From: Schlegelella_A sp036496385
Lineage (GTDB): Bacteria; Pseudomonadota; Gammaproteobacteria; Burkholderiales; Burkholderiaceae_C
Length of the DNA stretch: 64,000 bases
Reading direction: 5' to 3'
Assembly: GCA_036496385.1 (NCBI GenBank)
Contig: DASXLD010000086.1
Location: 15,509 to 79,508 of the forward strand
The translations under genes were made by a program, and so were the position numbers. A model generated the notes under the pieces. That model saw only the letters and a list, made by a program, of their open reading frames with translations. It was not told the DNA's origin and did not search any database. This document shows, one piece after another, positions 16,596-23,808 of this stretch. How positions within the stretch are numbered: position 1 is the stretch's first letter; every line of letters begins with the position of its first letter.

Positions 16596-17330
16596 ATGAG
16601 CATCATTCCGAAGCTGACAGCGCTCGCAGTGCTCCTCGCAGCAGCGGGCGGCGCATCCGCGCAAGTCGTCACGTTGGACGCGCCAACGTTCTCGGTGACG
16701 TTCAACCCGAACGACGGGATCAACCTCGGTCCCTTCTACCCGCCCGGTCTCACGCTCGTCGGCGACTCGTTGCATTGGCTTGGCGCAGGCGGGTCGGCTT
16801 GGGTTCTCCCTGGTCAATCAATCGACGCCTTCAACTATGCGCCGCTGTTCGACTTCGAGCCTGCGAGCGGCTATCGAATCGTTGGCTACGACTTTCTCTT
16901 TCAAGCGTCTTATGAAGGACCGATGCTTGTCGTGCAGCCGGGCGATTTGGTCGAGGACTTGGGACCGGTCGGCACCGTTTACACCGGCAATGGCAGGCTG
17001 CAAACAAGCATCGGGACCATCATCACCTTCAGCGGATCGCCGCAAAACGAAACAAAGACAGCCGCGCAACATCTGGACGGCGCTGGCTTCCCGGCGAACT
17101 TCATCATCCAGGCTACCGCGACCGGGATCGGCGAGCTCTGTTGGCGGGCCACCCCGGACGGGGCCTTCTGCGCGAATTGGGTCCTCGCCCCCGCGTCTAC
17201 TCGCCTTGACTTCGTCGATATCACGCCGCTGGTCGTTGCCGTCCCCGAGCCCGAGACCTACGCGCTCATGCTGGCCGGCCTCTTCGGCGTCGTGGCTCGG
17301 CGGCACCATTTGAAAGCGACGAGAGCTTAG
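16596..17330 (+). CDS. PEP-CTERM protein
   Basis: The 244-aa exported protein has signal peptide MSIIPKLTALAVLLAAAGGA, cleaved near SAQ. It has a beta-rich body with a PEP-CTERM tail VPEPETYALMLAGLFGVVAR and a short basic end. GAGGAGAGAG precedes ATG 16596. It is divergent from the other two island PEP-CTERM genes. The tail is nearly identical to that of the 15119-15715 product (PEPETYALMLAGL), suggesting shared sorting or ancestry. Function unknown. Confidence 0.85.
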   Translation: MSIIPKLTALAVLLAAAGGASAQVVTLDAPTFSVTFNPNDGINLGPFYPPGLTLVGDSLHWLGAGGSAWVLPGQSIDAFNYAPLFDFEPASGYRIVGYDFLFQASYEGPMLVVQPGDLVEDLGPVGTVYTGNGRLQTSIGTIITFSGSPQNETKTAAQHLDGAGFPANFIIQATATGIGELCWRATPDGAFCANWVLAPASTRLDFVDITPLVVAVPEPETYALMLAGLFGVVARRHHLKATRA

Positions 17331-17602
17331 ATGTCTGTACGGGCCTAACAGGCCTCGCAGCGGGCCGAACCTACGTGAAGCATCCCGTCCGTTATGGACT
17401 CGCAGGCGACGCGCTTCGCCAATTCCAGACCCCGTCGCACGAGCCGCGCCGCCAAGCTGGAAGCCTTCGGCCTCCCGTCCGACGGCACGCGGATCCTTGT
17501 CAGTCGCGTGCATATGCGCTCATGGCTGCAAGACGAGCTATCGGCTAGCTCTGCAGGGCTGCGATGGGGATCTTGTGAAATGGCGCCCGAGCCCCGGCAC
17601 CG

Positions 17603-17899
17603 TCAACGTCGGCCTGGTCGACCTGGCATGCGGTAGTCCGTGGCGGCGTCCGCGGCGTCGCGCTTTAGCGCTGTACTGGTGTCGGGTCCAGGCTCGGGAC
17701 CACCGAGTCCCCGCATCTCATGGCCAAGCCGAACCTCCGGCGGGTCGGCTCGACGCACGGGAGCGAAGTACATGGCCTTGCAGCCGACGCACGCGACGAA
17801 GTCGGTCACGAGAGCGGGATGGGGCTTGCGTTGGACCACGATTCGTTCGAAGTTTTCGTAGCCGCAGGGGCACACCAACTCAAGCTCCGCTCCGTCCAT
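17603..17899 (-). CDS. Small protein with a possible zinc ribbon
   Basis: The 98-aa product has paired Cys: CPCG at residues 10-13 and CVGC at about 37-40. These are separated by a beta-rich stretch (YENFERIVVQRKPHPALV) and followed by KAMYFAPVR, a layout consistent with a one-zinc ribbon. The C-terminal half is Pro/Asp-rich and probably disordered. No clear ribosome binding site precedes the ATG. The region to its right, up to about 18190, has no gene. Role unknown; nucleic-acid binding is only a guess from the fold. Confidence 0.55.
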   Translation of the reverse strand: MDGAELELVCPCGYENFERIVVQRKPHPALVTDFVACVGCKAMYFAPVRRADPPEVRLGHEMRGLGGPEPGPDTSTALKRDAADAATDYRMPGRPGRR

Positions 17900-18004
17900 G
17901 GAAAGAACTGTACATACATACAGCTACTGCGGCGATGGTTCTCGTCCTTTGATAGGGGCGAAGGTGGGTAGATGTCGAAATCGCCGCGCGCTCCATGGGT
18001 GAAA

Positions 18005-18027
18005 TTGGCGGAGAGTCCCTCCGCCAA
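18005..18027. terminator. Strong stem-loop
   Basis: TTGGCGGAG (18005-18013) and CTCCGCCAA (18019-18027) form a perfect 9-bp stem with a 5-base loop. On the reverse strand it is followed by TTTC, so it could end leftward transcription from the small gene at 18193-18372. It shares TGGCGGAGA with the attachment core, which may be chance. Confidence 0.4.
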
Positions 18028-18192
18028 ACAACGGTGCGCGTGAGGATTCGATAGACGGGTGTCGGCCGGAAGCAGTCGCCCATGGCTTAGCCGACGGTGC
18101 CCGCCACGCAGACTTCCCGATCGCGCCAGTTCGTCAGAACCTACAGCTTCTCGCAACGTGCGCGCCGCGCGCACCCCTCGCGGGCGGTTGCG

Positions 18193-18372
18193 CTATTCGG
18201 CAGCAATGCTGGCCCAGCACACGATCGCGCTGCAGACCGAACTCCAGCGACCGAAACCCTTGTAGATCTGCGCAGCAATCGCCGCTTGCTGCTTGAGCGT
18301 CAGTCCCGTCGCATCGATCTGTGGGTCAGAGACAACGACACTCGATGACAGCCCTCGCGACTTAAGAGCCAT
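18193..18372 (-). CDS. Possible small protein or gene remnant
   Basis: A 59-codon frame starts MALKSRGLSSSVVVSDPQI and continues TLKQQAAIAAQIYKGFGRWS, ending in a Cys/Trp/Ala-rich hydrophobic tail. The composition looks coding, and the frame stays open upstream of the ATG without a better start (LLTPDEDGNASP). It may therefore be the C-terminus of a decayed gene. No ribosome binding site is evident. A strong hairpin follows about 165 bases downstream. Confidence 0.35.
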   Translation of the reverse strand: MALKSRGLSSSVVVSDPQIDATGLTLKQQAAIAAQIYKGFGRWSSVCSAIVCWASIAAE

Positions 18373-18482
18373 CGGGCTCGCATTACCGTCCTCATCCGGA
18401 GTGAGTAAGAGCCGAGTAGACAGCGGCGCCGCTTTAGATCACGCTACCTGACCCTTCTAGGGGTAACAACATGGAGGAAACG

Positions 18483-18911
18483 ATGCCTATCCGCGCGTCT
18501 CGCACAGTCGTAATGGCCCTAACGGCGAGTCTTGGAGTAAGCGCTACATGCCTGAACGCGCAACCAAGAGACGCTGAAGCCACCCAATTAATGGCGTCGC
18601 ATCAGTACAGGGAAATCACTTTTGTCAACGAATCCGCTGGTGATTGCGTGATGAGTGGAGTCCTAACGCTGTTCGATCACGGCTATGCGATATGGTCTAC
18701 GTCGACCAAGACGAACAAATCCACCACGGGTGATATTTGGCACCAATCGATCGAGGTATCCGATTCCAGTAATCGTCGCCTATTTGGCTTCGGACAATGG
18801 GATTCCCCGCGCATGTTCGTCGGTTCTGAATACAACTGGCGAGCGACGGGCACGTTTCCCGCTGGCTTCTACGGCTCGATTGCTGGCGCGACATCTTCAG
18901 CCAGTTGTTAG
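18483..18911 (+). CDS. Small secreted protein of unknown function
   Basis: The 142-aa product has an N-terminal signal peptide (ASRTVVMALTASLGVSATC), giving a mature domain of about 115 residues. It is beta-rich, with GDCVMSGVLTLFDHGYAIW, a Thr/Ser/Lys turn, GDIWHQSIEV and LFGFGQWDSPRMF. The three Cys left in the mature region could include a disulfide. ATG 18483 is preferred over 18471 because GGAGG (18473-18477) lies five bases upstream of it. Codon use is markedly less GC-rich than the chromosome. I cannot place it in a family with confidence. Confidence 0.7.
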   Translation: MPIRASRTVVMALTASLGVSATCLNAQPRDAEATQLMASHQYREITFVNESAGDCVMSGVLTLFDHGYAIWSTSTKTNKSTTGDIWHQSIEVSDSSNRRLFGFGQWDSPRMFVGSEYNWRATGTFPAGFYGSIAGATSSASC

Positions 18912-18944
18912 GCCGTTCAACCCGCGGCGGGTTCAATCGCCAGG

Positions 18945-19220
18945 TCACGGAATGTCTGCTTTGGGTGGCGGAGCGGACACTGATCTTCCGCCGCGGCCAT
19001 AGCAAGATTCGCTCACCAGTCCCGTAAGAGCTGTACGCTGTGCCTGCAGTTCACGCGCGAACTCTCTGAGCGTGGATCGGACGCCTCCCTTCCAGGCGTT
19101 CTGAGCGACACGCGCTTTACCGGCCTCAGTTGTTGGCCCGGTCGACTTTCCCCACGGACGCCATGTGCGGATGAGCTCCGCCTGCCGTGCCTTTCGTTCC
19201 GGTGTCCATCCGCTCGACAT
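18945..19220 (-). CDS. Small island protein, WTPERKARQ type
   Basis: The 91-aa basic protein starts MSSGWTPERKARQAELIRTW and continues with GKSTGPTTEAGKARVAQNAW and KGGVRSTLREFARELQ. I recall this as a small protein common near proteobacterial prophages and islands, of unknown function. GGAGG precedes ATG 19220. Its first 95 bases overlap the end of the upstream leftward gene in another frame, so translation may be coupled. Confidence 0.65.
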   Translation of the reverse strand: MSSGWTPERKARQAELIRTWRPWGKSTGPTTEAGKARVAQNAWKGGVRSTLREFARELQAQRTALTGLVSESCYGRGGRSVSAPPPKADIP

Positions 19221-19827
19221 CGTGTTCCTCCAATAGTTTGCTCGGCGAAGACTTCGATTCCCGCGCGCGCGAGGCTTCTTGTGCGGGCGGCGCTCCGCCG
19301 TTGTTCACCTGCTGATGCCCGCTAGCGAAGTTGGCTTGCCGAGCGAAGACCGCGGGCGGGTTCTTGATTGCAGCGAGCGTCTCGACGGTCATGCGCGATT
19401 GCGCCTGGGCCTTGAGGGCAAGACGCATGTACCGATCCGCAGCGTCCACGTTTTTGAACAGGTTCGCCTGGGAGATCCGGGCCATTTCCCCAAACATCGC
19501 GTTCAAGGCGACACCCTGCGCATACAGCATTCGCTCGGCCGCTGCCATGTCGTTCCGATTGATGGCTTTGCCGCTGTCCCGCAGAGAGCCGACCATATCC
19601 GTGAGCGATACGTCGCCGAACTCTGGCTTGACGAACCTCTTTGTCGTCCAGGCGTTGCTCGCAACCCCTTCGCCCATTAGATCGGCAATCAGTCGCTCAT
19701 GAGTCTTTCCCGACACCTCGCGCATCTGAAGACAACTGTGCTTGTCCTTACCCTCCGTTGTCTGAACCCGTGGCTTCTTGCCAGCGCCGTTGGTGTCCGG
19801 TCCATCCCTTCGGGCTGAATCCGTCAT
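19126..19827 (-). CDS. Hypothetical island protein
   Basis: The 233-aa protein is predicted mainly helical in its centre (about 40-160), with a charged N-terminus and a disordered C-terminus. The central motif region includes LTDMVGSLRDSGKAINRNDM and AERMLYAQGVALNAMFGEMA, the second resembling a helical repeat over which several similar small island proteins are built. The start ATG overlaps the stop of the ATPase gene (ATGA). Function unknown; operon position links it to replication or transfer of the element. Confidence 0.7.
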   Translation of the reverse strand: MTDSARRDGPDTNGAGKKPRVQTTEGKDKHSCLQMREVSGKTHERLIADLMGEGVASNAWTTKRFVKPEFGDVSLTDMVGSLRDSGKAINRNDMAAAERMLYAQGVALNAMFGEMARISQANLFKNVDAADRYMRLALKAQAQSRMTVETLAAIKNPPAVFARQANFASGHQQVNNGGAPPAQEASRARESKSSPSKLLEEHDVERMDTGTKGTAGGAHPHMASVGKVDRANN

Positions 19828-21065
19828 ACGTTCGCTCCCGTGCCGTTGTTTACCGTATGTCGTGCCGACTTCGGGGTCAGGTTGTCCAGGTTGTCCAGGC
19901 TTGAAACGTTGGACAAGGTGGACAACCTGGGACTTTTGGACAAGCTGGGAAGGCTCCAGTAGTACTTGTTCTCCGGGCCCTTTTTCTTAAGGACGTTCAG
20001 CGCATCAGAGGCGCGGCGAACGGTCCGCCATGCGAGGCCGGCTTCCTTGGCCTCGGCCTCGATGTACTTCACGGGTGCGAGGCCCTCACCGAGGAGATGA
20101 CGCAGGAACTCGGAAGCGGTCTCCTGTGCGTTGCCCTCTTCCGTGTCGTCGGTCGGGTCCGTCAGCAGCTCGCGCGCCGAGCCTTCTACGGCAGCGCCCC
20201 ATGCAATGCGCGACGCCTGAATGCCCGGCAAAGCTTCGACCTGGTCAATGGCGTACTCGAAGCCGCCGTCATCGGGGCCGATGTTCGATTTGCCTCTCGC
20301 AAGGATGCGTCGGTCTTCGCCCTCTTCGTTTTTGACCTTGGCCGCCACAAGAACGATTCGGGCAACAGCGGTGAAGGCGATCGAGCCCACAACACGCGAA
20401 GCGGGATCTTGGCCTTGGCCGCCCTTGCTGAAGTGCGAGATGCCGACAAGCGCGGCTCCCATCGTGGAGGCTAGGTCCACCAGAGGCTGAAGCGCCCGGC
20501 GCACCTCGGTGTTCTTGTGGCTGTCGCCCATAACGGCCGAAACCACCGGGTCAACGACGATGAGGCGAACATCCCCAATGCGAGAAGCCAAATCGGCTAG
20601 CTGCGCCATGTCGGTGGCCGGATCAAAGGGGCGAAGCTCCCCATCGGCCCGAGTGCCGGAAACAAAGTGAACGCGGCTCTTTTCGGCCCCCGCTGCAATG
20701 AGACGAGGTAGCAGCGTGTCTGCTGGATCATCCTCTCCTGACCAGATCAGAACGTGTCCCGCGTCGCAGCCGGAGCCGTCAGGCCATCGCCCGCCGCTAG
20801 TCACGGTGGCGGCCATGTCGATGGCGATGGTTGTCTTCCCTTGGCCCGGTGCACCAGCAAGGATGTGCAATTTGCCGAGGGCGAGCCAATACCGCCACAG
20901 CCACGCGACGGGCTGCGGCGTCAGGTCTGCTCCATTCGTGAGAACAACACCGTCGGACAGGGCCAGCGTAGACCCATTCGCAACCGTGAAGCCTGCCCGC
21001 TTGACCGCTGCGTCTACTCGCGCCGCGCGCTCGGCAAGTAGATGGAACTCCCGAGCGGCCATCAT
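19824..21065 (-). CDS. RepA-like hexameric AAA ATPase/helicase
   Basis: The 413-aa protein carries a RecA-type ATPase core (about 60-260). Walker A is GAPGQGKTT at 71-79; the Walker B region is VRLIVVDPVVSAV; a sensor-like SHFSKGGQGQDPASRVVGS follows. This matches the AAA_25/RepA helicase group used by plasmids and satellite elements for replication. The C-terminal 110 residues look like a winged-helix segment (SEFLRHLLGEGLAPVKYIEA). Two adjacent ATGs overlap the stop of the primase-like gene. It probably unwinds the element's origin together with the CHC2 protein. Confidence 0.85.
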   Translation of the reverse strand: MMAAREFHLLAERAARVDAAVKRAGFTVANGSTLALSDGVVLTNGADLTPQPVAWLWRYWLALGKLHILAGAPGQGKTTIAIDMAATVTSGGRWPDGSGCDAGHVLIWSGEDDPADTLLPRLIAAGAEKSRVHFVSGTRADGELRPFDPATDMAQLADLASRIGDVRLIVVDPVVSAVMGDSHKNTEVRRALQPLVDLASTMGAALVGISHFSKGGQGQDPASRVVGSIAFTAVARIVLVAAKVKNEEGEDRRILARGKSNIGPDDGGFEYAIDQVEALPGIQASRIAWGAAVEGSARELLTDPTDDTEEGNAQETASEFLRHLLGEGLAPVKYIEAEAKEAGLAWRTVRRASDALNVLKKKGPENKYYWSLPSLSKSPRLSTLSNVSSLDNLDNLTPKSARHTVNNGTGANV

Positions 21066-21529
21066 TTCACCGCTCCGTCAATGATGAAGCTGATGCGCCC
21101 AATGGACTGCCAAAGTCTTTGGGAGTCTGCCTCGCTTGGCGTCTTTCCTCGGCTCATGTCCGAAACGACGAGGCCGAAAACAAGCAGCTCGAAAGCGACC
21201 AGCTCTAGGCAATCCCGGAGCGATAGGCCTGCTGGCTTCTCTGGACCGCGATGCGGCTTGCCGCTCTCTACATACGCGCCAAGTTGTCGAGCCGCACCGA
21301 TAAAGTCCAGACCGTGCAGGCGCATCGCATAGGCCAGCACATCCCCGCCTTTCTCGAAGCAGGACATGCAGACCCAGCCGCCAGACTCGGTGTTGATTCG
21401 CATAGAGTCGCTGCCCCCATGAAAGTCACACCGAGCGGTCTTCCACTTGCCTGGGCCACGAAGGGCTAGCCCCTCGCTTTCGAAGTACGAGCGCGGATCG
21501 GGCAGGGCTTCTCTGCGGAACTCACCCAC
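21062..21529 (-). CDS. CHC2 zinc-finger primase-like protein
   Basis: The 155-aa product is a stand-alone DnaG-type zinc-binding domain. C34-x2-H37 and C54-x2-C57 flank the segment, with GGDVLAYAMRLHGLDFIGAA after it. There is no TOPRIM catalytic domain, so it would need a partner polymerase or act as a DNA-recognition subunit. GTG 21529 is chosen because GGGAGG lies five bases upstream; the frame is open further upstream to a GTG at 21580. The start overlaps the end of the preceding gene by eight bases. Confidence 0.8.
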   Translation of the reverse strand: MGEFRREALPDPRSYFESEGLALRGPGKWKTARCDFHGGSDSMRINTESGGWVCMSCFEKGGDVLAYAMRLHGLDFIGAARQLGAYVESGKPHRGPEKPAGLSLRDCLELVAFELLVFGLVVSDMSRGKTPSEADSQRLWQSIGRISFIIDGAVK

Positions 21530-21812
21530 GGCAACCTCCCGCCCACTCGTTAACAAAGCGTCGGGCTCCGGCGAGTCCACTGAACTCGCGAGATGCAGCT
21601 TTGCGGGCCACTAGGAACGCCGTGGAGCCGCTCGATGCGGTGACGGGATGGAGCACTAGCCCAAGCGAGCCCGCGATTGCCTGGAGGCTTTCCAGAGAGT
21701 CCTGCTCTCCGCTCCCTTGGATCGGCAGAATCGGGCAAAATTGCGGTCGGGTGATGAACGCGCGTTGCTTACCCAATGCCCCGTGTTCTTGGTCGGTCGG
21801 GGCATTTTTCAT
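21522..21812 (-). CDS. Small hypothetical island protein
   Basis: The 96-aa product starts MKNAPTDQEHGALGKQRAF. Its second half (SLQAIAGSLGLVLHPVTASS, then a C-terminal RRFVNEWAGGC) resembles a small alpha/beta fold common between alpA and primase genes in islands. It begins in a 4-base ATGA overlap with the AlpA-like gene and ends eight bases into the CHC2 gene, so it is translationally embedded in the operon. Function unknown. Confidence 0.6.
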   Translation of the reverse strand: MKNAPTDQEHGALGKQRAFITRPQFCPILPIQGSGEQDSLESLQAIAGSLGLVLHPVTASSGSTAFLVARKAASREFSGLAGARRFVNEWAGGCRG

Positions 21813-22036
21813 GCTGCCACTTTTGCGGCCCGTGCTTCAAGCCAGGCGCGCACGGCGCCCACTTCCCAAGCGGTTACGCGCTCAGAGAGCTTGACGGGCT
21901 TTGGGAACTCACCGGACTTGCACTTACGCCATAGCGTGGCGGACGAGAACGGCACTGGGGCCGGAATGAGCTGGGCCTGTCGGACGTACCCGGTGGCAGG
22001 CAGGGTGTCGAATGTAGAAGCGGTTTGGGTAGACAT
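21809..22036 (-). CDS. AlpA-like excisionase/regulator
   Basis: The 75-aa protein is a single helix-turn-helix of the MerR/AlpA type: VPFSSATLWRKCKSGEFPKP, then VKLSERVTAWEVGAVRAWLE. AlpA of P4-like elements activates the integrase and helps excision. The start at ATG 22036 gives the normal compact length; the longer open frame upstream reads through the repeat-rich intergenic region. It heads the leftward operon AlpA - small protein - CHC2 - ATPase - accessory genes. Confidence 0.85.
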   Translation of the reverse strand: MSTQTASTFDTLPATGYVRQAQLIPAPVPFSSATLWRKCKSGEFPKPVKLSERVTAWEVGAVRAWLEARAAKVAA

Positions 22037-22075
22037 GGCGTGTCGTTCCACGTAGTGATGACGACACGAACTTTG

Positions 22076-22128
22076 TCCGCCAGACCCTCCACCACCACAA
22101 GCCTCCACCCCTCCACCAAGTTGGCGGA
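22076..22128. promoter_or_regulatory. Repeat cluster upstream of the AlpA operon
   Basis: Three exact copies of CCTCCACC (22086-22093, 22102-22109, 22110-22117) are spaced 16 and 8 bases apart. They are framed by an inverted repeat TCCGCCA (22076-22082) / TGGCGGA (22122-22128). It occupies the intergenic region ahead of the AlpA-led replication operon. Iterons of an origin or operator copies are the natural readings; neither is proven. Confidence 0.45.
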
Positions 22129-22137
22129 GGGCAGTCT

Positions 22138-23289
22138 CTATGCGTCCCCGATGCGCCCTGAAGCACGGAGCCGCTCCCATGCTTTGTCGAAGACATTGGC
22201 CGATTGAAACAGTGCCCCGCTACCTAACTCCCGGCGCACTTTAGCTTTCACACCAGCAAGTCCGGCCTTCGGCTTTGGAAGCGCCTTCGGCTCGTATCCC
22301 AGTTGACTTAGCTTCTGCAAGATGGCGTCCTCTTGGGCAGTCTGTGTTTGCGGCGGTCTCAGGGGCTGGGCTTCTTCGCGAAGCAGCTCGGCTTCTTCGC
22401 GGAGCATGATGTGCGGAACGTTTTCTACGTCCTTGAGCCACGCGTTTAGGTCCTTCGTGAAGACGTAGCAGCCCACGCTCGCAATTCCCGCGTCGCGATC
22501 ACCTCTGATTGGCGCGCCGTCGAGAGATTGATTGCGAGTCACGAGTGCGCCTGTTGTCGCAGCCTTGACAGCTCGTCTGAGAAACTCGCCTCTTTCGTAC
22601 TCGGACCACCCTCGCTGCCGGGCTAGTGCATCAATCGCGGTCCGCAGTTCCCAAAGCACCTGTCCGCCCCGGGCCACAACTGCCGGCGCTGCTGATGCCT
22701 TCTGTGCCTCTGGAGTCGCATCCCCCAACCGATAGGGCACCCGTTGCGCTTCTAGCCATGCGTCAACATCAGAAACCGAAACCAAGTCATACCACGCGCG
22801 TATTACCTCCGGCCGGTATGGCAAGTCGGTATGAGGATCGCGCACCACGAGAGCACCCGATTTGGCAGCCTCGGTCATGCGTTGGACGAAACTGTCGCGT
22901 GCGCCCTGATGCCAGCCTTCTTTCGTAGCGAGGGCATTCGCCGCGTAGTCGATCGTCCACTTTTCTGGACCGGTTCCGTGCGCCAAGAGACGAAGGCCAA
23001 TGCCTCGGGCCTCAAGCAATGGGCGGAGTTCCCACGGGAACAAGACAGCGCGACGCAATGCGTCACCGATGGGAAATGGGTGCGGCCCCATCGAAAGAGA
23101 ATCGCGAACCCGTAGCGCGCCGCTATCGACGAGTCCCTGCAGCTCACTCTCGATATTGATTTCTGCGGCTGCGATTGCGAAGGGCTCTGTGTGGAGCGAC
23201 ATCGCAATGAGCCCCGCGAGATCTCCGAACTTGACCGGCTCGGCTTCGGGTATCGACACCCAGTATTGAAACCTTGGTTTGGAATCCAT
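22138..23289 (-). CDS. Hypothetical island protein with repeated domain
   Basis: The 383-aa soluble protein shows an internal duplication. GWHQGARDSFVQRMTEAAKS-GALVVRDP (about 122-149) resembles GWSEYERGEFLRRAVKAATT-GALVTRNQ (about 220-247), each preceded by an AxxALA-like helix and followed by a segment ending V-x-DVDAWLEAQ or KDLNAWLKDVE. This pattern is familiar from uncharacterised proteins in proteobacterial islands. The C-terminus (LSQLGYEPKALPKPKAGLAG) is basic. The start codon lies at the edge of a hairpin that encloses the ribosome binding site. Function unknown. Confidence 0.7.
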   Translation of the reverse strand: MDSKPRFQYWVSIPEAEPVKFGDLAGLIAMSLHTEPFAIAAAEINIESELQGLVDSGALRVRDSLSMGPHPFPIGDALRRAVLFPWELRPLLEARGIGLRLLAHGTGPEKWTIDYAANALATKEGWHQGARDSFVQRMTEAAKSGALVVRDPHTDLPYRPEVIRAWYDLVSVSDVDAWLEAQRVPYRLGDATPEAQKASAAPAVVARGGQVLWELRTAIDALARQRGWSEYERGEFLRRAVKAATTGALVTRNQSLDGAPIRGDRDAGIASVGCYVFTKDLNAWLKDVENVPHIMLREEAELLREEAQPLRPPQTQTAQEDAILQKLSQLGYEPKALPKPKAGLAGVKAKVRRELGSGALFQSANVFDKAWERLRASGRIGDA

Positions 23290-23372
23290 GCATCCCCCGA
23301 TGCACCCCGGCTGGGGAGCCCCAGCGCGACACGTCGGGGGCCGTGTCTTCGGCCTTGCGGCCTAGCTGGGGC
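23289..23372 (-). promoter_or_regulatory. Structured 5' leader with alternative pairings
   Basis: In plus coordinates, GCCCCAGC (23318-23325) pairs with GCTGGGGC (23365-23372), enclosing two perfect hairpins: GACACG/CGTGTC (23328-23333/23342-23347) and GGCC/GGCC with a 4-base loop (23351-23362). The same CCCCAGC can instead pair with GCTGGGG at 23310-23316. A third hairpin, TGCATC/GATGCA (23289-23294/23299-23304), holds the GGGG ribosome-binding loop and touches the start codon of the leftward 383-aa gene. The layout looks like an RNA switch or a replication-origin structure. Confidence 0.5.
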
Positions 23373-23426
23373 GATACACATGCTATTGGCATGCGGCTTC
23401 GCGCGCCTTTCGAAGATCGAAGACTT

Positions 23427-23738
23427 TCAACGCACGCTGAAAGAGGCACTGCGACGACCACTTGAGGTCAATGGCGGCATAACCCGCCGAGTCAGCGCGG
23501 TATCCGTCGGGCTCTGAGGCGCGTAAGCAATCCAGGCGACGCCGGTGATTCGGCCGGAAAGCGCGTGCTTGAGAAGCCATTCGCAATGGCGCACCGTTTC
23601 GTGGTCGACTACAGGCCCCTTGTGCCTCGGAACGAAACTCAGCAGCCGCGCGGTGCCGCGCGGGCGTCTCTTGCGTCCTTTGCGTGTAGGCAACGGCACG
23701 ACGTTGGTAGGGTCGGTGTTAGCCTTCTTTTCAGCCAT
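23427..23738 (-). CDS. Hypothetical protein, possibly frameshifted
   Basis: The 103-aa product starts MAEKKANTDPTNVVPLPTRK. After the Arg-rich N-terminus comes VRHCEWLLKHALSGRITGVAWIAYAPQ in two parts, typical of a small island protein family. Beyond about 23510 the frame turns into Ser/Arg-rich sequence. The -1 neighbour frame instead reads DGYRADSAGYAAIDLKWSSQ and CLFQRALKVFDLRKA to a stop at 23383, which looks like the natural continuation. A one-base indel or sequencing error is plausible. AGAGGTG precedes the ATG at 23738. Confidence 0.55.
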   Translation of the reverse strand: MAEKKANTDPTNVVPLPTRKGRKRRPRGTARLLSFVPRHKGPVVDHETVRHCEWLLKHALSGRITGVAWIAYAPQSPTDTALTRRVMPPLTSSGRRSASFSVR

Positions 23739-23808
23739 TGCACACCTCTGTTCAGGTGGGTTATGGTCAGATAGGCCGAGCCTTGCCGGGCTCGGTTCCG
23801 TCGCTTTG

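Noticed and set aside
17394..17636. An 80-codon forward frame between a PEP-CTERM gene and the zinc-ribbon gene
   Set aside because: No ribosome binding site, Arg/Ser/Pro-rich translation without structure; overlaps the 3' end of the zinc-ribbon gene.
18006..18014. TGGCGGAGA at 18006 and TGGCGGAG at 22122 as further attachment sites
   Set aside because: Only 8-9 bases match the 14-bp core and both lie inside hairpin or repeat structures that explain them.
22086..22117. CCTCCACC repeats as a CRISPR array
   Set aside because: Units of 8 bases at 8-16 base spacing are far too short and no spacer-length intervals or cas genes exist.
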